Positions 1 through 10,368 of a DNA stretch of 39,568 nucleotides are shown in pieces. The notes below the pieces were generated by a model. That model had not been told where the DNA came from and did not search any database. It worked only from the letters and a program-made list of their open reading frames with translations. This DNA comes from Clostridia bacterium (lineage in GTDB: Bacteria; Bacillota; Clostridia; TANB77; CAG-508). The position numbers and the translations under genes are program-made. Position 1 is the first letter of the stretch. Every line of letters starts with the position of its first letter. The DNA lies in contig JAAWDR010000011.1 of the NCBI GenBank assembly GCA_022793875.1, positions 1 to 39,568 of the forward strand. The letters run 5' to 3'.

Positions 1-3000
1 AAAGAGGTTGCTGGAACAGAGGTAATAAGTGTAGAGGACAGTAATGTAGAAAATATTAATATAGGATTAGTTGAAAAAGAAGAACCAGAAGAGCCAGAAA
101 AACCAGAAGAGCCAAAAACATATTCAATAAGTGGTTTTGCATGGGAAGACAAAAATAAGAATGGACAATATGATGATGGTGAGAATAAATTATCAAATAT
201 TACAGTAAAATTAGTTGATACAAAAACAAATAAAGTAGTTGTACATGATAATGGTACTGCTATGAGTGTTATAACAGATAGTAATGGAGATTATTTATTT
301 GAAAATGTTAAAGTTGGAGAATATATATTAGTATTTGAATATGATAAAAGCATTTATAAATTGACTATTTGTGAAAAGGAAAATGTTGAAGAACATCAAA
401 ATTCAAATGTAATGGAAAAACATCTTACTATTGATGGTAATGAAGCTAATTATTCAGTGACAGATATACTAAATATAGTTAGTAATATAAGATATATTAA
501 TATCGGATTAGTAAATAAAGAAGATAATGGTGGAGATGGACCAATAGTAGATGATGATACATTTACAATAAGTGGTTTTGCATGGGAAGATAAGAATAAA
601 GACGGAAAATATGATGATAATGAAAATAAATTATCAAATATAACTGTAAAGTTATTCAATTCAGAGACAAATGCAATTGTTAAAGATAAAGATGGCAATA
701 AAATAGAAACTAAGACAAATGATAATGGTGAATATAAATTTGAAAAAATAAAACCAGGAAAATATTTAGTGTTATTTGAATACGATTCAAATAATTATTC
801 ATTAACAAGTTATAAAAAAGAAATGGTTCCAGAAAATATAAATTCAGATGTAATAAAAAAACAAGTTGCAATTGATGGTGTGGAAAAAACGGTTGCATTA
901 ACAGATATTTTAATGGTAGATAAAGCAGATTTAGTTTATATAAATATGGGATTAGTTAAGAATCAGAAATTTGATTTAGCATTAGATAAGAGTATAACTA
1001 AACTAAAAGTAACTTATAGTGGATTTAATAAACAATATGATTATAATGAAGCAAAATTAGTAAAAATTGAAATACCAGCAAAGAATATTGAAGGTGCAAA
1101 AATAGAAGTTCAATATCAAATAAAGATTACTAATGAAGGAGATTTAAATGGATATGTTGATGAGATAGTAGATTATATTCCAGAAGGATTTTTGTTTGAT
1201 AGTTCAAACAATCAAGGATGGGCACAAAGTGGAAAAGGAATGTTAAAAAATACAACTTATGCAGGTGTTATTATAAAACCTGGAGAAACAAAAGTTGTAA
1301 CATTGAATTTAACAAAAACATTGACAAATAGTTCTATTGGAACATTAAAAAATACAGCAGAGATACTAAAGAGTAGTAGTATTAATGGAGATAAAGATAT
1401 AGATTCTTCTAATGGAAATAAAGTAGAAACAGAAGATGATTATTCAGTAGCAGAATTGATAATTTCTATTAAAACAGGTACTGTGATTTATATTGGAATG
1501 ATAATTATATTAGGATTGACAGTTTTAATAGTGTTAAAAATTCTTGTTAACAAAAAGTTAATTGATATTAACAAAATAGCTATTTTTGTTATTGGTCTTT
1601 TATTTGTAGGAATAATATTGGTACCTGAAAAGAATTCAACATATACAACAGATAGAGATGTAACACCTAGTCAGGGAGAGATAAATGCAACAGTTGATGC
1701 ATATATAAATGGTATTAGTAGAGGCGGTCATGCATGTAATTATTCAACATGGCTAGTAAAAGAAGGTGATGATCCTGGTCCATATGATTGGCAATTGGGT
1801 GAACATATGGTAGAAGAAGAATATATAGATTATGAAGAAAAGACAACCACTAAAACACAAGTAAAACATTTTGATGCAAATGGACATCATTTAGGAACAG
1901 GTTCTGTACATTGTAGTCCTGGTGATAAATATGAGAATTGTGTAAGAGAAGAAGAAGAAACAATAACTACTACAGAAACAGTTGCTGTTACAAAGAAAAA
2001 AATGGTTAAATATTTGGAATATCATACTGCAAATGGATATAAGCATCATGGAGCTGCACATGGTGCGCGAGAATGGTATTGTATTTATGGAGGAGATATG
2101 GCTCAGGCACCAAATAGTTGGACATTTAATTATAATGGATATACAAATCTTTCAGCTACATTAACAGGATTAGGTGATATTAGTGGAGCTGTTACAATAA
2201 GTAATAATTCAAATCCAAAATACCTTCCATATAATGACGGACAAGAAGATAATACTCATTTCGTAGTTGGACCATTTAACTTTAGTACAAATGGACAAAT
2301 AACAGGAGTTTATTTAAGTGCAGGACATTTGTGTGATGCTTCAGGAAATCAAATAACATCAATATCAAATGGAGTAGATTTTTATGTAAAAGTAGCTAAA
2401 AGTATTCATAGTGTAAATGTATCAGTTAATGTTCATAAAACAGCAAAAAGAGAATTTTATACACAAGCATCATGGACAGAGTTGTGGACAAGTGGAAGTG
2501 GAGGACAAACTTTAGGGTATGATGATAGTGCTAATATAGCAGGACAATTTGATATACAAACTTATGATACAGCTAGTTCAACAGCTACTCTTCCAATAAC
2601 TGGTTTAGAAATTAGCAAGACTGATTATGATGGTAATGGACCATTAAGTGGATATACAGTAGAAGTAAAAGATCCATATTATCATTATAAAAAGACTTTT
2701 AGGGTAAATGGAACAACATTATTATTAAGAGATTTACCAGGAAATGTAACATACACTATTACTGAGATTGATACACCATATGGATATGATATAGGAAAAC
2801 AAAATGAATATAGATTAAACCAAGTTCTTTCAAGAGGAGGAGTAGTAACTTTAATAAATAGACAATTTGTAGATATATCATTTGTAGAAAAAAAGGTATT
2901 TTCATTTAATGTACCTATGGATGGAGTAGGATTTAAAATTTATGCTGTAACGAAAGATGGAAGTGGATGGCTAAGAAGCGATAGTTGTTCTTATGGTAAT

Positions 3001-6000
3001 GTTGTAGGAAAAATAGATGTAGCAGGATTTTTAACATCAAGTGAAAGTAATGCAAGAATTTTCTATACAGATGCAAATGGAAGAATTAATTTAAAAGATT
3101 TTCCGATGGGAACATATACATTTAAAGAAGTTTACTTACCACCTAAATATGCACCATGGTATAATATGTCAAAAGATATAAATTATATAACAAAAAATGC
3201 TAAAGTTATACAAAATAAGAGAGTAGGAAATATATTAATAGAAGATACAATAAAACGTGGACATTTAATTCTTACAAAAGAAGATTATGATACAAAACAA
3301 AAACTTGCAGGAGCACAATTTAATATTACTAATAATGGATTAAATGGAGTAGTGCCAGGAGATGTAAGATATGTAAATATGAATGTTACAATTCCATCAA
3401 CTGGAATGTTAAGAATTGATAACTTGCCAATAGGTGAATATATAATAACAGAAACAAAATCTCCAAATGATTATAATCTAAATTTACAAATAAAAACGCA
3501 AAGAGTAGTAATCCAAGAAGATCCAAAAGCTGTAAAATTAGAACATCAAACAATTAAAACATCAACTGTAAATGCAAATGTATCTGGAAAAGGAATAGTA
3601 ACATTTAATTATCAAAATAGAAAATATGGAGATTTAAAAGTACGAAAAGTAGATAAAGATACAGGCTCAACAAATTTGGAAGACTTATTAATGAAAGATA
3701 TAAAATTCGTTATTGCTTATAGAAGACCAGGAGAAACAGGAAAGAGATATATGAAACAATTAGCAAAATATAATTCTGGATCAGTTCAATATGAAATAAT
3801 ACCAACAGATAGTGGAAATGCAACAGGAGCACAAGTATTTACAACAAATTCAAATGGAGAATTTGAAATGCATAATTTACCTCAGTATTATGAATACTTT
3901 ATAGAGGAAATACAATTACCAGATGATACAGCTCAATATTATGACATAAGAGCTCCTTATGGAGCAAAACTTTTAAATAACTATAATGGAACAACAAAAT
4001 CGGTTACAACATTACACATAATTGACAATAAGCAAATACGTGTAGATTTAGAAGGATATGTATGGGAAGATATTGCAGAAGGTAAGACAACAACAAGAGA
4101 TGATTTATACAAGCAAAATACAGCAGATAAGAGAGTTGCAGGGCTAACAGTATACTTGAAGAAGAATGGAACTATTTTAGCAAAGAGAGAAACAAATTCA
4201 GAAGGAAAATATTTCTTTGAAGCAAGAGGCTATAAAGATAAGCCAGGAATAGCAGGTAAAGGTGATTTTAATTACACAATAGATATAAATACATTGGCAG
4301 AATATGTAGTTGAATTTGAATATAATGGATTAAAGTATGAAAAAGTACTTACAAATTTAGGTGTAGATAATGGTTCAAAAGCAACTGAAATTGACTCAAA
4401 TAGAACTAATTTTAATGATAATTTCTATAATATACAGAAAGATAAAACAGGAACAAATGTAGGATTAACATATACAAGACCAAAAGATGGATCTTCTGAA
4501 TTAGTACAAAATACAGCATATACAGTAGAGTCAGTAAATGGTAGTGTAAAACCAAATAGTGAAGCTTTAATGCTAGCAGATACTAAAACAGCAGGATATC
4601 AAATTAGATGGTCTGCAGGTGTACGTAGAGTTAGAAATATAAATTTAGGAATATTTGAAAGAGCACAACCAGATTTAGCAATATCAACAGATATTAATGA
4701 TATAGAGCTTACAATAAATGGTTCATATAGTCATACATATGAATATAAGAGCAGATCGCCATATATGAACAGTACTGGAATACCAGATAAAGATATAAAT
4801 CCAGGATATGATGCAGTATTAGATGGATTTTCAGTAGGAGTAAAAAGAGGAAATGGAACATATAAAAATTGTTCTTATACTAGAGAAATATATGATTCTT
4901 ATTTGGCATATACAAAAGAAAATAAAGATAGCAGTGATAGATTAAGAGTATTTGTAAAATATAAAATTGCAGTAAGAAATGAGAGTGGAAGTTTAGTTTC
5001 AAGAGTAAAATTAAAGAATTATGCTGATACAAGATTAAGTTATTCAAGTTCATATTATACAAATGGAAATAATAAAGTACCAACAACATGGAGTTCAGTA
5101 GGAAATGGTATATGGGAATCAGAAGAAATCGGTATAGACATTCAACCAGCACAAACCTTATATGTATATTTAGTTCATGAGTTAAATACTGAAACAATAA
5201 TAGAAATGGTTAATTTGAAAGGTAATGAAACTATACAGATGGGTGAAACTATTACTGAAATAAGTGAATATTCAACATGGGATAAAAAAGGAAAAAGATA
5301 TGGAGGAATAGATAAAGATTCTGAACCAAATAATATATCAATAGGAAATTTTAAAACTTATGAGGATGATACAGATGTTGCACCAGGATTGAAATTTGGA
5401 AGAAAATCATCAAAAATTATTTCTGGATTAATATATGAAGATAGTGTAAAACAAGGTTCTAGTTTAAAAATAAACGAAGAGAGAATAGGAAATGGTAAAT
5501 ACGATAACGGAGAGAAAAAAATAAGTAATGTAGATGTTCAAATTGTAGACTGTAGTAATAATCAGACAACTAAATTATATAATATAGATGCATCTGGAAA
5601 TGTAGTAGTAGAAGATGCTAAATTCATGACAGGAAATAATGGAGAGTATAGATTTGTAGGAATGGTGCCAGGAAGATATCGTATACAATATACTTATGGT
5701 AGATACAATGGATCAACACAAACAGTAATAGGGAACAGTATTAATGTTACAACAGAAAGCTATAAATCTACAATTGTAAATGCAGATAGATTTAGAAATT
5801 TAATAGATAATGGCTATATTAATTATGATGAAAGAGATCCTAATGCATTATGGTATTGGTATCAAAAACCAGGAAATTTTGAGTATTCTTCAGCAGTTGA
5901 TGATTATAATATAAGAAGTAAAATAAATAAAAACTTAAGTATAATCAACTATAATGTAAAAACAAATTATGATAATTTATTGGATATTCCAGAAAATCAT

Positions 6001-7035
6001 TATATGATAGCTAACACAGGAATAATGGACTTACCAATTGAAGATACAATGATACAAACAACTGATATTAATTATATTCAAGGTTCACGAGAATATAAAT
6101 TAAAATTCGGTATAGTAGAAAGACCTAGACAAAGTTTACAATTGAATAAAGAGATAAGTCATATTCGTATAACATTGTCTAATGGACAGATTTTAGTAGA
6201 TGGAGACCCAAGAAATAGTGATTTAGCAATGAATTATGTACAATATCCAATGTATGGAAAACTAAAAATAGAAATAGATAATGAAATTATAGAAGGTGCA
6301 ACAATAGACTTAGAGTATGAAATAACTGTTGAAAATAAATCTGAACGTGATTATGACCACATTAGATATTATAGATATGGAGATAAAGATAGTGAAGTCT
6401 TAGGTAAAATTGTAAAAATAAATTTAGATGCGATTGTAGATTATGCTGATGAAAAATTATCTTTAACATATAGTATAGGAAATGCTAATAGTGAAATTGA
6501 ATATTATAACCCATCAACAGATTCTTTTAATGATAAATGGAAGATAGTTACAGATTTTGCAAAGGAAAATGGAAAAATTGCAGGAATAGATGTTCAAAAG
6601 AATGTATATAATTTCCTTAAATCAATAAAAAGAGAAAATGTGGTAGTACATAAATCTAATAGAAAAATTGCGCCAACTGAAATAGAAAAAATTTATTTAG
6701 AAACTAAAAAATTATTAACAAGTTTAGGAAATGAAGATGTTTTTGATAATTATGCAGAATTAATACAATCTTCAAATCCAGTTGGTAGATTTTATGGAGT
6801 TATGAAATCTGAATCATCATGGGAATTCCATACACCAGGTAATTTTAATATAAGCAAGGTAAAAGAAAATAACGAATCAGATAATAGTGATTATATTAAT
6901 GGATATCAAGCTAAGGCGATTATAATTCCTCCGACAGGTGGAATAGCAATAATTATTTATTGTTCAATAGGAATTTCTTGTTTAGTATTACTTGCAGGTG
7001 GTATTGTACTTATTAAGAAGAAAGTTATCAGATAA
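1..7035 (+). CDS. Giant multi-domain cell-surface protein, 5' end outside the window
   Basis: The frame is open from base 1, so the N-terminus and any signal peptide lie upstream; 2344 residues are visible. Near nt 121 and nt 562 there are two near-identical SdrD/Cna-B-type beta-sandwich repeats (ISGFAWEDKN, then a YDD-NENKLSNITVKL-like stretch). Two hydrophobic segments follow at about nt 1480-1545 and 1573-1626. Beyond them come SpaA/Cna-B-like domains (about nt 2600, 3256, 3628) and further SdrD-like domains opening with GYVWED (about 4050) and SGLIYED (about 5415). The C-terminus has IPPTG (6925-6939), a hydrophobic helix and a KKKVIR tail, matching the sortase sorting-signal layout. It is probably a wall-anchored adhesin or stalk. 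The internal membrane pair looks like the end of one surface protein fused to the signal peptide of another. Its exact ligand is unknown. There is no in-frame CGG in this very long frame. Confidence 0.85.
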   Translation, partial: KEVAGTEVISVEDSNVENINIGLVEKEEPEEPEKPEEPKTYSISGFAWEDKNKNGQYDDGENKLSNITVKLVDTKTNKVVVHDNGTAMSVITDSNGDYLFENVKVGEYILVFEYDKSIYKLTICEKENVEEHQNSNVMEKHLTIDGNEANYSVTDILNIVSNIRYINIGLVNKEDNGGDGPIVDDDTFTISGFAWEDKNKDGKYDDNENKLSNITVKLFNSETNAIVKDKDGNKIETKTNDNGEYKFEKIKPGKYLVLFEYDSNNYSLTSYKKEMVPENINSDVIKKQVAIDGVEKTVALTDILMVDKADLVYINMGLVKNQKFDLALDKSITKLKVTYSGFNKQYDYNEAKLVKIEIPAKNIEGAKIEVQYQIKITNEGDLNGYVDEIVDYIPEGFLFDSSNNQGWAQSGKGMLKNTTYAGVIIKPGETKVVTLNLTKTLTNSSIGTLKNTAEILKSSSINGDKDIDSSNGNKVETEDDYSVAELIISIKTGTVIYIGMIIILGLTVLIVLKILVNKKLIDINKIAIFVIGLLFVGIILVPEKNSTYTTDRDVTPSQGEINATVDAYINGISRGGHACNYSTWLVKEGDDPGPYDWQLGEHMVEEEYIDYEEKTTTKTQVKHFDANGHHLGTGSVHCSPGDKYENCVREEEETITTTETVAVTKKKMVKYLEYHTANGYKHHGAAHGAREWYCIYGGDMAQAPNSWTFNYNGYTNLSATLTGLGDISGAVTISNNSNPKYLPYNDGQEDNTHFVVGPFNFSTNGQITGVYLSAGHLCDASGNQITSISNGVDFYVKVAKSIHSVNVSVNVHKTAKREFYTQASWTELWTSGSGGQTLGYDDSANIAGQFDIQTYDTASSTATLPITGLEISKTDYDGNGPLSGYTVEVKDPYYHYKKTFRVNGTTLLLRDLPGNVTYTITEIDTPYGYDIGKQNEYRLNQVLSRGGVVTLINRQFVDISFVEKKVFSFNVPMDGVGFKIYAVTKDGSGWLRSDSCSYGNVVGKIDVAGFLTSSESNARIFYTDANGRINLKDFPMGTYTFKEVYLPPKYAPWYNMSKDINYITKNAKVIQNKRVGNILIEDTIKRGHLILTKEDYDTKQKLAGAQFNITNNGLNGVVPGDVRYVNMNVTIPSTGMLRIDNLPIGEYIITETKSPNDYNLNLQIKTQRVVIQEDPKAVKLEHQTIKTSTVNANVSGKGIVTFNYQNRKYGDLKVRKVDKDTGSTNLEDLLMKDIKFVIAYRRPGETGKRYMKQLAKYNSGSVQYEIIPTDSGNATGAQVFTTNSNGEFEMHNLPQYYEYFIEEIQLPDDTAQYYDIRAPYGAKLLNNYNGTTKSVTTLHIIDNKQIRVDLEGYVWEDIAEGKTTTRDDLYKQNTADKRVAGLTVYLKKNGTILAKRETNSEGKYFFEARGYKDKPGIAGKGDFNYTIDINTLAEYVVEFEYNGLKYEKVLTNLGVDNGSKATEIDSNRTNFNDNFYNIQKDKTGTNVGLTYTRPKDGSSELVQNTAYTVESVNGSVKPNSEALMLADTKTAGYQIRWSAGVRRVRNINLGIFERAQPDLAISTDINDIELTINGSYSHTYEYKSRSPYMNSTGIPDKDINPGYDAVLDGFSVGVKRGNGTYKNCSYTREIYDSYLAYTKENKDSSDRLRVFVKYKIAVRNESGSLVSRVKLKNYADTRLSYSSSYYTNGNNKVPTTWSSVGNGIWESEEIGIDIQPAQTLYVYLVHELNTETIIEMVNLKGNETIQMGETITEISEYSTWDKKGKRYGGIDKDSEPNNISIGNFKTYEDDTDVAPGLKFGRKSSKIISGLIYEDSVKQGSSLKINEERIGNGKYDNGEKKISNVDVQIVDCSNNQTTKLYNIDASGNVVVEDAKFMTGNNGEYRFVGMVPGRYRIQYTYGRYNGSTQTVIGNSINVTTESYKSTIVNADRFRNLIDNGYINYDERDPNALWYWYQKPGNFEYSSAVDDYNIRSKINKNLSIINYNVKTNYDNLLDIPENHYMIANTGIMDLPIEDTMIQTTDINYIQGSREYKLKFGIVERPRQSLQLNKEISHIRITLSNGQILVDGDPRNSDLAMNYVQYPMYGKLKIEIDNEIIEGATIDLEYEITVENKSERDYDHIRYYRYGDKDSEVLGKIVKINLDAIVDYADEKLSLTYSIGNANSEIEYYNPSTDSFNDKWKIVTDFAKENGKIAGIDVQKNVYNFLKSIKRENVVVHKSNRKIAPTEIEKIYLETKKLLTSLGNEDVFDNYAELIQSSNPVGRFYGVMKSESSWEFHTPGNFNISKVKENNESDNSDYINGYQAKAIIIPPTGGIAIIIYCSIGISCLVLLAGGIVLIKKKVIR

Positions 7036-7038
7036 AGT

Positions 7039-7078
7039 AAAAAAAGAAAGCTTTAAAAAATGAAGGCTTTCTTTTTAC
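7039..7078 (+). terminator. Rho-independent terminator of the surface protein gene
   Basis: An AAAAAGAAAGCTT arm pairs with AAGGCTTTCTTTTT (one bulged C) around a short A-rich loop, beginning 3 nt after the stop codon and ending in a T run. Confidence 0.85.
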
Positions 7079-7107
7079 TTGATTTTATATAAAAAATATA
7101 ATATAAT
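7079..7107 (+). promoter_or_regulatory. Promoter of tRNA-Arg
   Basis: TTGATT (7079-7084) and TATAAT (7102-7107) are separated by 17 nt, and the tRNA begins 25 nt downstream. The -35 box overlaps the tail of the preceding terminator. Confidence 0.6.
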
Positions 7108-7131
7108 AGAAATGAAAGGAGAAAGCTTTAT

Positions 7132-7207
<76 letters not shown>

Positions 7208-7278
7208 CTTTTATATAATAGAAATTCTGATATTTAAGTTAGAAATTTGTTTAAATAAGTGGGAAAGCTAATAGTTAA

Positions 7279-8043
7279 ATGAAGGTAAATTTAAAAGACA
7301 AAATGAAGCAACTATTAGATACAAAACAATTTAATATAATTATAGTAGTTTTTATTATATTTTCAATATTATTTACTGCTTCAGTTGTATCGTTAAAATA
7401 TGTTGTAGAAGGTGAAAATGATTTACCATTTAATATATCTAAAATATCTGTTATAAGTACAATCGAGGGAACAGATATAGAAGATGAAAAAAATAAATGG
7501 AATTTGGAAATAAGCCAAAATAATGATATATATTTGTATATTAAAAGAAATAATGATTATAAAGAAACAGAAGTAATAGATAGTATCAGATTAGATAACT
7601 TTAATATAGAAAAGTACTCTAATATTGGAGAAATAAAACTATATAAAACAGATAATAATAAAGAAAATATAATTTTTAAAAATATTTCTGATAATGAAGT
7701 GCAAAGTATACAATATATTGGAGATTTAGAATCAAATATAAAAGAACAAAAAATATCAAACCAAGGTGGATTAGTAGTTTTTAGATATAGCGTTGAAGAT
7801 ATTGGAAATTATATCTCAAATGAAGATGAAGAAATAAATCATGATAATTTATTAAATAAGTTATCTATTAGCAATGATGATTTGAAGTTTAAAGTTTCTT
7901 TTGATATTTTGGTTAATTTGAGTTCAAAAAAATCATATAAATCTAATGTTAGTTTAGAATTTCCTGTTGATGATGTTGTTAATAAAGGAACTCAGAGTAA
8001 AGAATATGAAAATTTAAATGATATTGTTTTTAAAAGAATGTAA
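7279..8043 (+). CDS. Membrane-anchored protein of unknown function
   Basis: The product has 254 residues. A charged N-terminus is followed by one transmembrane helix at about residues 19-40 (IIIVVFIIFSILFTASVVSL), then an acidic and Asn-rich extracytoplasmic part with no motif I recognise. Its topology (N-in, long outside domain) resembles secreted or cell-envelope proteins that sit beside large surface proteins. The upstream SD is weak (GGGAAAG about 12 nt before the ATG). It lies alone between tRNA-Arg and the SRP RNA promoter. I cannot assign a function. Confidence 0.7.
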   Translation: MKVNLKDKMKQLLDTKQFNIIIVVFIIFSILFTASVVSLKYVVEGENDLPFNISKISVISTIEGTDIEDEKNKWNLEISQNNDIYLYIKRNNDYKETEVIDSIRLDNFNIEKYSNIGEIKLYKTDNNKENIIFKNISDNEVQSIQYIGDLESNIKEQKISNQGGLVVFRYSVEDIGNYISNEDEEINHDNLLNKLSISNDDLKFKVSFDILVNLSSKKSYKSNVSLEFPVDDVVNKGTQSKEYENLNDIVFKRM

Positions 8044-8071
8044 AAAAACGAAACTTAAATTTAAAAAATAC

Positions 8072-8100
8072 TTGATAATTTTTTAAAGACAGTATATAAT
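8072..8100 (+). promoter_or_regulatory. Strong promoter of SRP RNA (and perhaps dnaX)
   Basis: TTGATA (8072-8077), a 17-nt spacer and TATAAT (8095-8100) lie directly upstream of the SRP RNA, which predicts a start near 8107. Confidence 0.85.
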
Positions 8101-8106
8101 TACAGA

Positions 8107-8240
8107 AGTACAAAGTTTAATCTTTGTATAGAGAGTAATCCAATAAAGACCTACGAATCTTGTCAGGTCCGGAAGGAAGCAGCAATAAGTGGAAAATCTT
8201 TATGTGGAGTGCTCTCTATAGAGAGATTGGATTTTGTACT
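8107..8240 (+). ncRNA. ffs: Signal recognition particle RNA (small bacterial type)
   Basis: The conserved apical Ffh-binding domain is visible at 8161-8184 (TGTCAGGTCCGG, GGAAG, AGCAGCA). The RNA closes into one long hairpin: 8107-8122 pairs base for base with 8225-8240 (including G-U pairs), and TATAGAGAG (8127-8135) pairs with CTCTCTATA (8212-8220). That predicts an RNA of about 134 nt with no visible Alu domain. Its position immediately upstream of dnaX is the classic Firmicutes arrangement. There is no T-run terminator, so transcription may continue into dnaX. Confidence 0.92.
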
Positions 8241-8265
8241 TATGTTATATAAAGGATGTGATAAT

Positions 8266-9903
8266 ATGGGGTACACAGCTCTTTATAGAAAATTTAGACC
8301 AGTAACGTTTTCAGAACTTGTTGGTCAAGAACATATTACAAGGACATTAAAAAATCAGATTATTGCTGATAGAGTAGGGCATGCATATTTATTTAATGGT
8401 GGTAGAGGTACAGGAAAAACATCATCTGCTAAAATTTTGGCAAGAGCAATCAATTGTCTAAACTCACATGATGGTGAGCCTTGTAATGAATGTGAAATTT
8501 GCAAAGGGGCAATTAATGGTTCACTTACAGACATTGTGGAAATGGATGCTGCTTCAAATAATAGTGTTGAAGATATTAGAAGTATTCGTGAAGAAGTGAA
8601 TTTTTTACCAACAAAAGCAAAATATAGAGTATATATTATAGATGAGGTACATATGCTTTCACCAGGTGCTTTTAATGCTTTGTTAAAAACGTTGGAAGAG
8701 CCACCTGAACATGTTAAATTTATTTTAGCAACAACAGAGCCTCAAAAATTACCAGCTACGATACTTTCAAGATGTCAAAGATTTGATTTTAAGAGAATAT
8801 CAAATGAAGATATTATTAAAAGATTGAAGATTGTTTGCAATGAAAGTGATATTGAAATTACTGATGGTGCTTTAAATATTGTTGCTGTTTTGGCAGAAGG
8901 TGCTATGAGAGATGCATTATCAATATTAGAAAGATGTGTTCAGGATGGAGAAAATAAAATTGATGAGGATAAAATTAAAGATTTAGTTGGAATTCCAAAA
9001 ATTACTTTTGTCCATAACATTGTTAAGTCAATTATTGAATATGATATAGATAAGGCATTAAATAGTATAAATGAAATATTAGACCAAGGTAAAGATTTAA
9101 ATAATTTCTTATGGGAAATTATTAAATATATGAAAGATATATTAGTTTATAAATCTTCAGGAAATGTTGACTTGTATAATGAAGATGAAGTTGAAGATAT
9201 TAGAATTTTAGCTGATAATGTTACTAAAGATAGATTAGTAAATTTGGTTTATGAATTATCAAATTTAGAAAATAATATAAAATGGTCAACTCAAAAAACA
9301 ATAATGTTTCAAGCTGGAATAATAAAATTGTGTAGCAAAGAAATTGGTAGTGGAAGTAATATAGAAGAAAGAATTGAAAAGATAGAAAATTATTTGAAAT
9401 CTGGCAAAGTAGTTTCCTCAGCTATTACAGAAGTCTCTACTCAACCTATAACAATGAGAGATACTAATGTTAATAATATAACTAATCATGTTAATACAAC
9501 AAGTCCTAGAGTGGCGAATATTCAAAGCTCAAAGCCTGTTATTAATACTAGTAAATGTTATTCTAGTGATTTGAGTAAAAGTTGGCCTAAAATTGTTAAT
9601 GATTTAAGGCAAAATGGAAAAATTGTGTTATATACAAATTTGATGAATACACAAGCTGAAAAAATAAGTGATGATACTGTTGGCATTAAATTTAAAAATG
9701 GTATGACTGCTTTTGGTAAAACAGTTTTAGAAAAACAGGAAAATATTAAAGAAATATCAAGTTTAGTTTCAATGGCTTGTGGTAAGGATGTTCAAATAAA
9801 ATATATATCAGAGATGCAAAATCAAGTTGTAAGTAGTACCCCTGAAGAGGATATTCAAAAACTTGCAAGTGAGTCTGATATACCTTTTAATATTATAGAG
9901 TAA
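8266..9903 (+). CDS. dnaX: DNA polymerase III subunits gamma/tau
   Basis: This is the clamp-loader ATPase of the replisome, 545 residues. The start chosen is the ATG after AAAGGA (8251-8256), giving MGYTALYRKFRP, the family's usual N-terminus; the frame is open further upstream but overlaps the SRP RNA. Walker A GGRGTGKTSSAK lies near residue 45, the zinc-binding cysteine cluster near 64-80 (CLNS..CNECEIC), Walker B DEVHML near 128 and the sensor SRC motif (LSRCQRFDF) near 170. The C-terminal third is variable, as usual. I saw no obvious A-rich slippery heptamer for a short gamma form. It is followed by ybaB and recR, a conserved recombination/replication cluster. Confidence 0.97.
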   Translation: MGYTALYRKFRPVTFSELVGQEHITRTLKNQIIADRVGHAYLFNGGRGTGKTSSAKILARAINCLNSHDGEPCNECEICKGAINGSLTDIVEMDAASNNSVEDIRSIREEVNFLPTKAKYRVYIIDEVHMLSPGAFNALLKTLEEPPEHVKFILATTEPQKLPATILSRCQRFDFKRISNEDIIKRLKIVCNESDIEITDGALNIVAVLAEGAMRDALSILERCVQDGENKIDEDKIKDLVGIPKITFVHNIVKSIIEYDIDKALNSINEILDQGKDLNNFLWEIIKYMKDILVYKSSGNVDLYNEDEVEDIRILADNVTKDRLVNLVYELSNLENNIKWSTQKTIMFQAGIIKLCSKEIGSGSNIEERIEKIENYLKSGKVVSSAITEVSTQPITMRDTNVNNITNHVNTTSPRVANIQSSKPVINTSKCYSSDLSKSWPKIVNDLRQNGKIVLYTNLMNTQAEKISDDTVGIKFKNGMTAFGKTVLEKQENIKEISSLVSMACGKDVQIKYISEMQNQVVSSTPEEDIQKLASESDIPFNIIE

Positions 9904-9961
9904 TTTATAAATATTAAAAATATACTATAATATTAAAAATATGAAAAAGGAGGAGTTTAAA

Positions 9962-10306
9962 ATGTCAAAAAGAGGTGGATTCCCTGGAGGTATGGGAGGA
10001 TTTGGTGGAATGAATATAGGTAATTTAATGAAGGAAGCCAAAAAAATGCAAGCAGAAATGCAAAAATCACAAGAGGAGTTAGCTACAAAAGAATTTGATA
10101 GTACAGCTGGTGGTGGTGCTATAAGTGTAAAAGTTACAGGGGAAAAAGTTTTAAAAGAAATAAAAATTAAACCTGATGTTGTTGATCCTGATGATGTAGA
10201 AATGTTAGAGGATTTAATTTTGACTTGTGTTAATGAGGCTTTAAGAAAAGTTGATTCTGCTCAAAGTCAAGAACTTGGAAAGTTTAATATTCCTGGATTT
10301 ATGTAA
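9962..10306 (+). CDS. ybaB: Nucleoid-associated protein, YbaB/EbfC family
   Basis: The product has 114 residues and is a small dimeric DNA-binding protein. The Gly/Met/Phe-rich N-terminus (GGFPGGMGGFGGMN) precedes a helical segment NLMKEAKKMQAEMQKSQEEL, then the conserved core with VKVTGEK and ends KFNIPGFM. The start is fixed by the SD AAGGAGG (9947-9953) nine bases upstream; an in-frame ATG at 9941 overlaps that SD and is unlikely to be used. It lies between dnaX and recR, the standard order in Firmicutes. Confidence 0.95.
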   Translation: MSKRGGFPGGMGGFGGMNIGNLMKEAKKMQAEMQKSQEELATKEFDSTAGGGAISVKVTGEKVLKEIKIKPDVVDPDDVEMLEDLILTCVNEALRKVDSAQSQELGKFNIPGFM

Positions 10307-10368
10307 TATTTATATTTTTTTTGTAAATCCTTATTATATATAAATATTAGATAAAGGAGATAAGTAAA

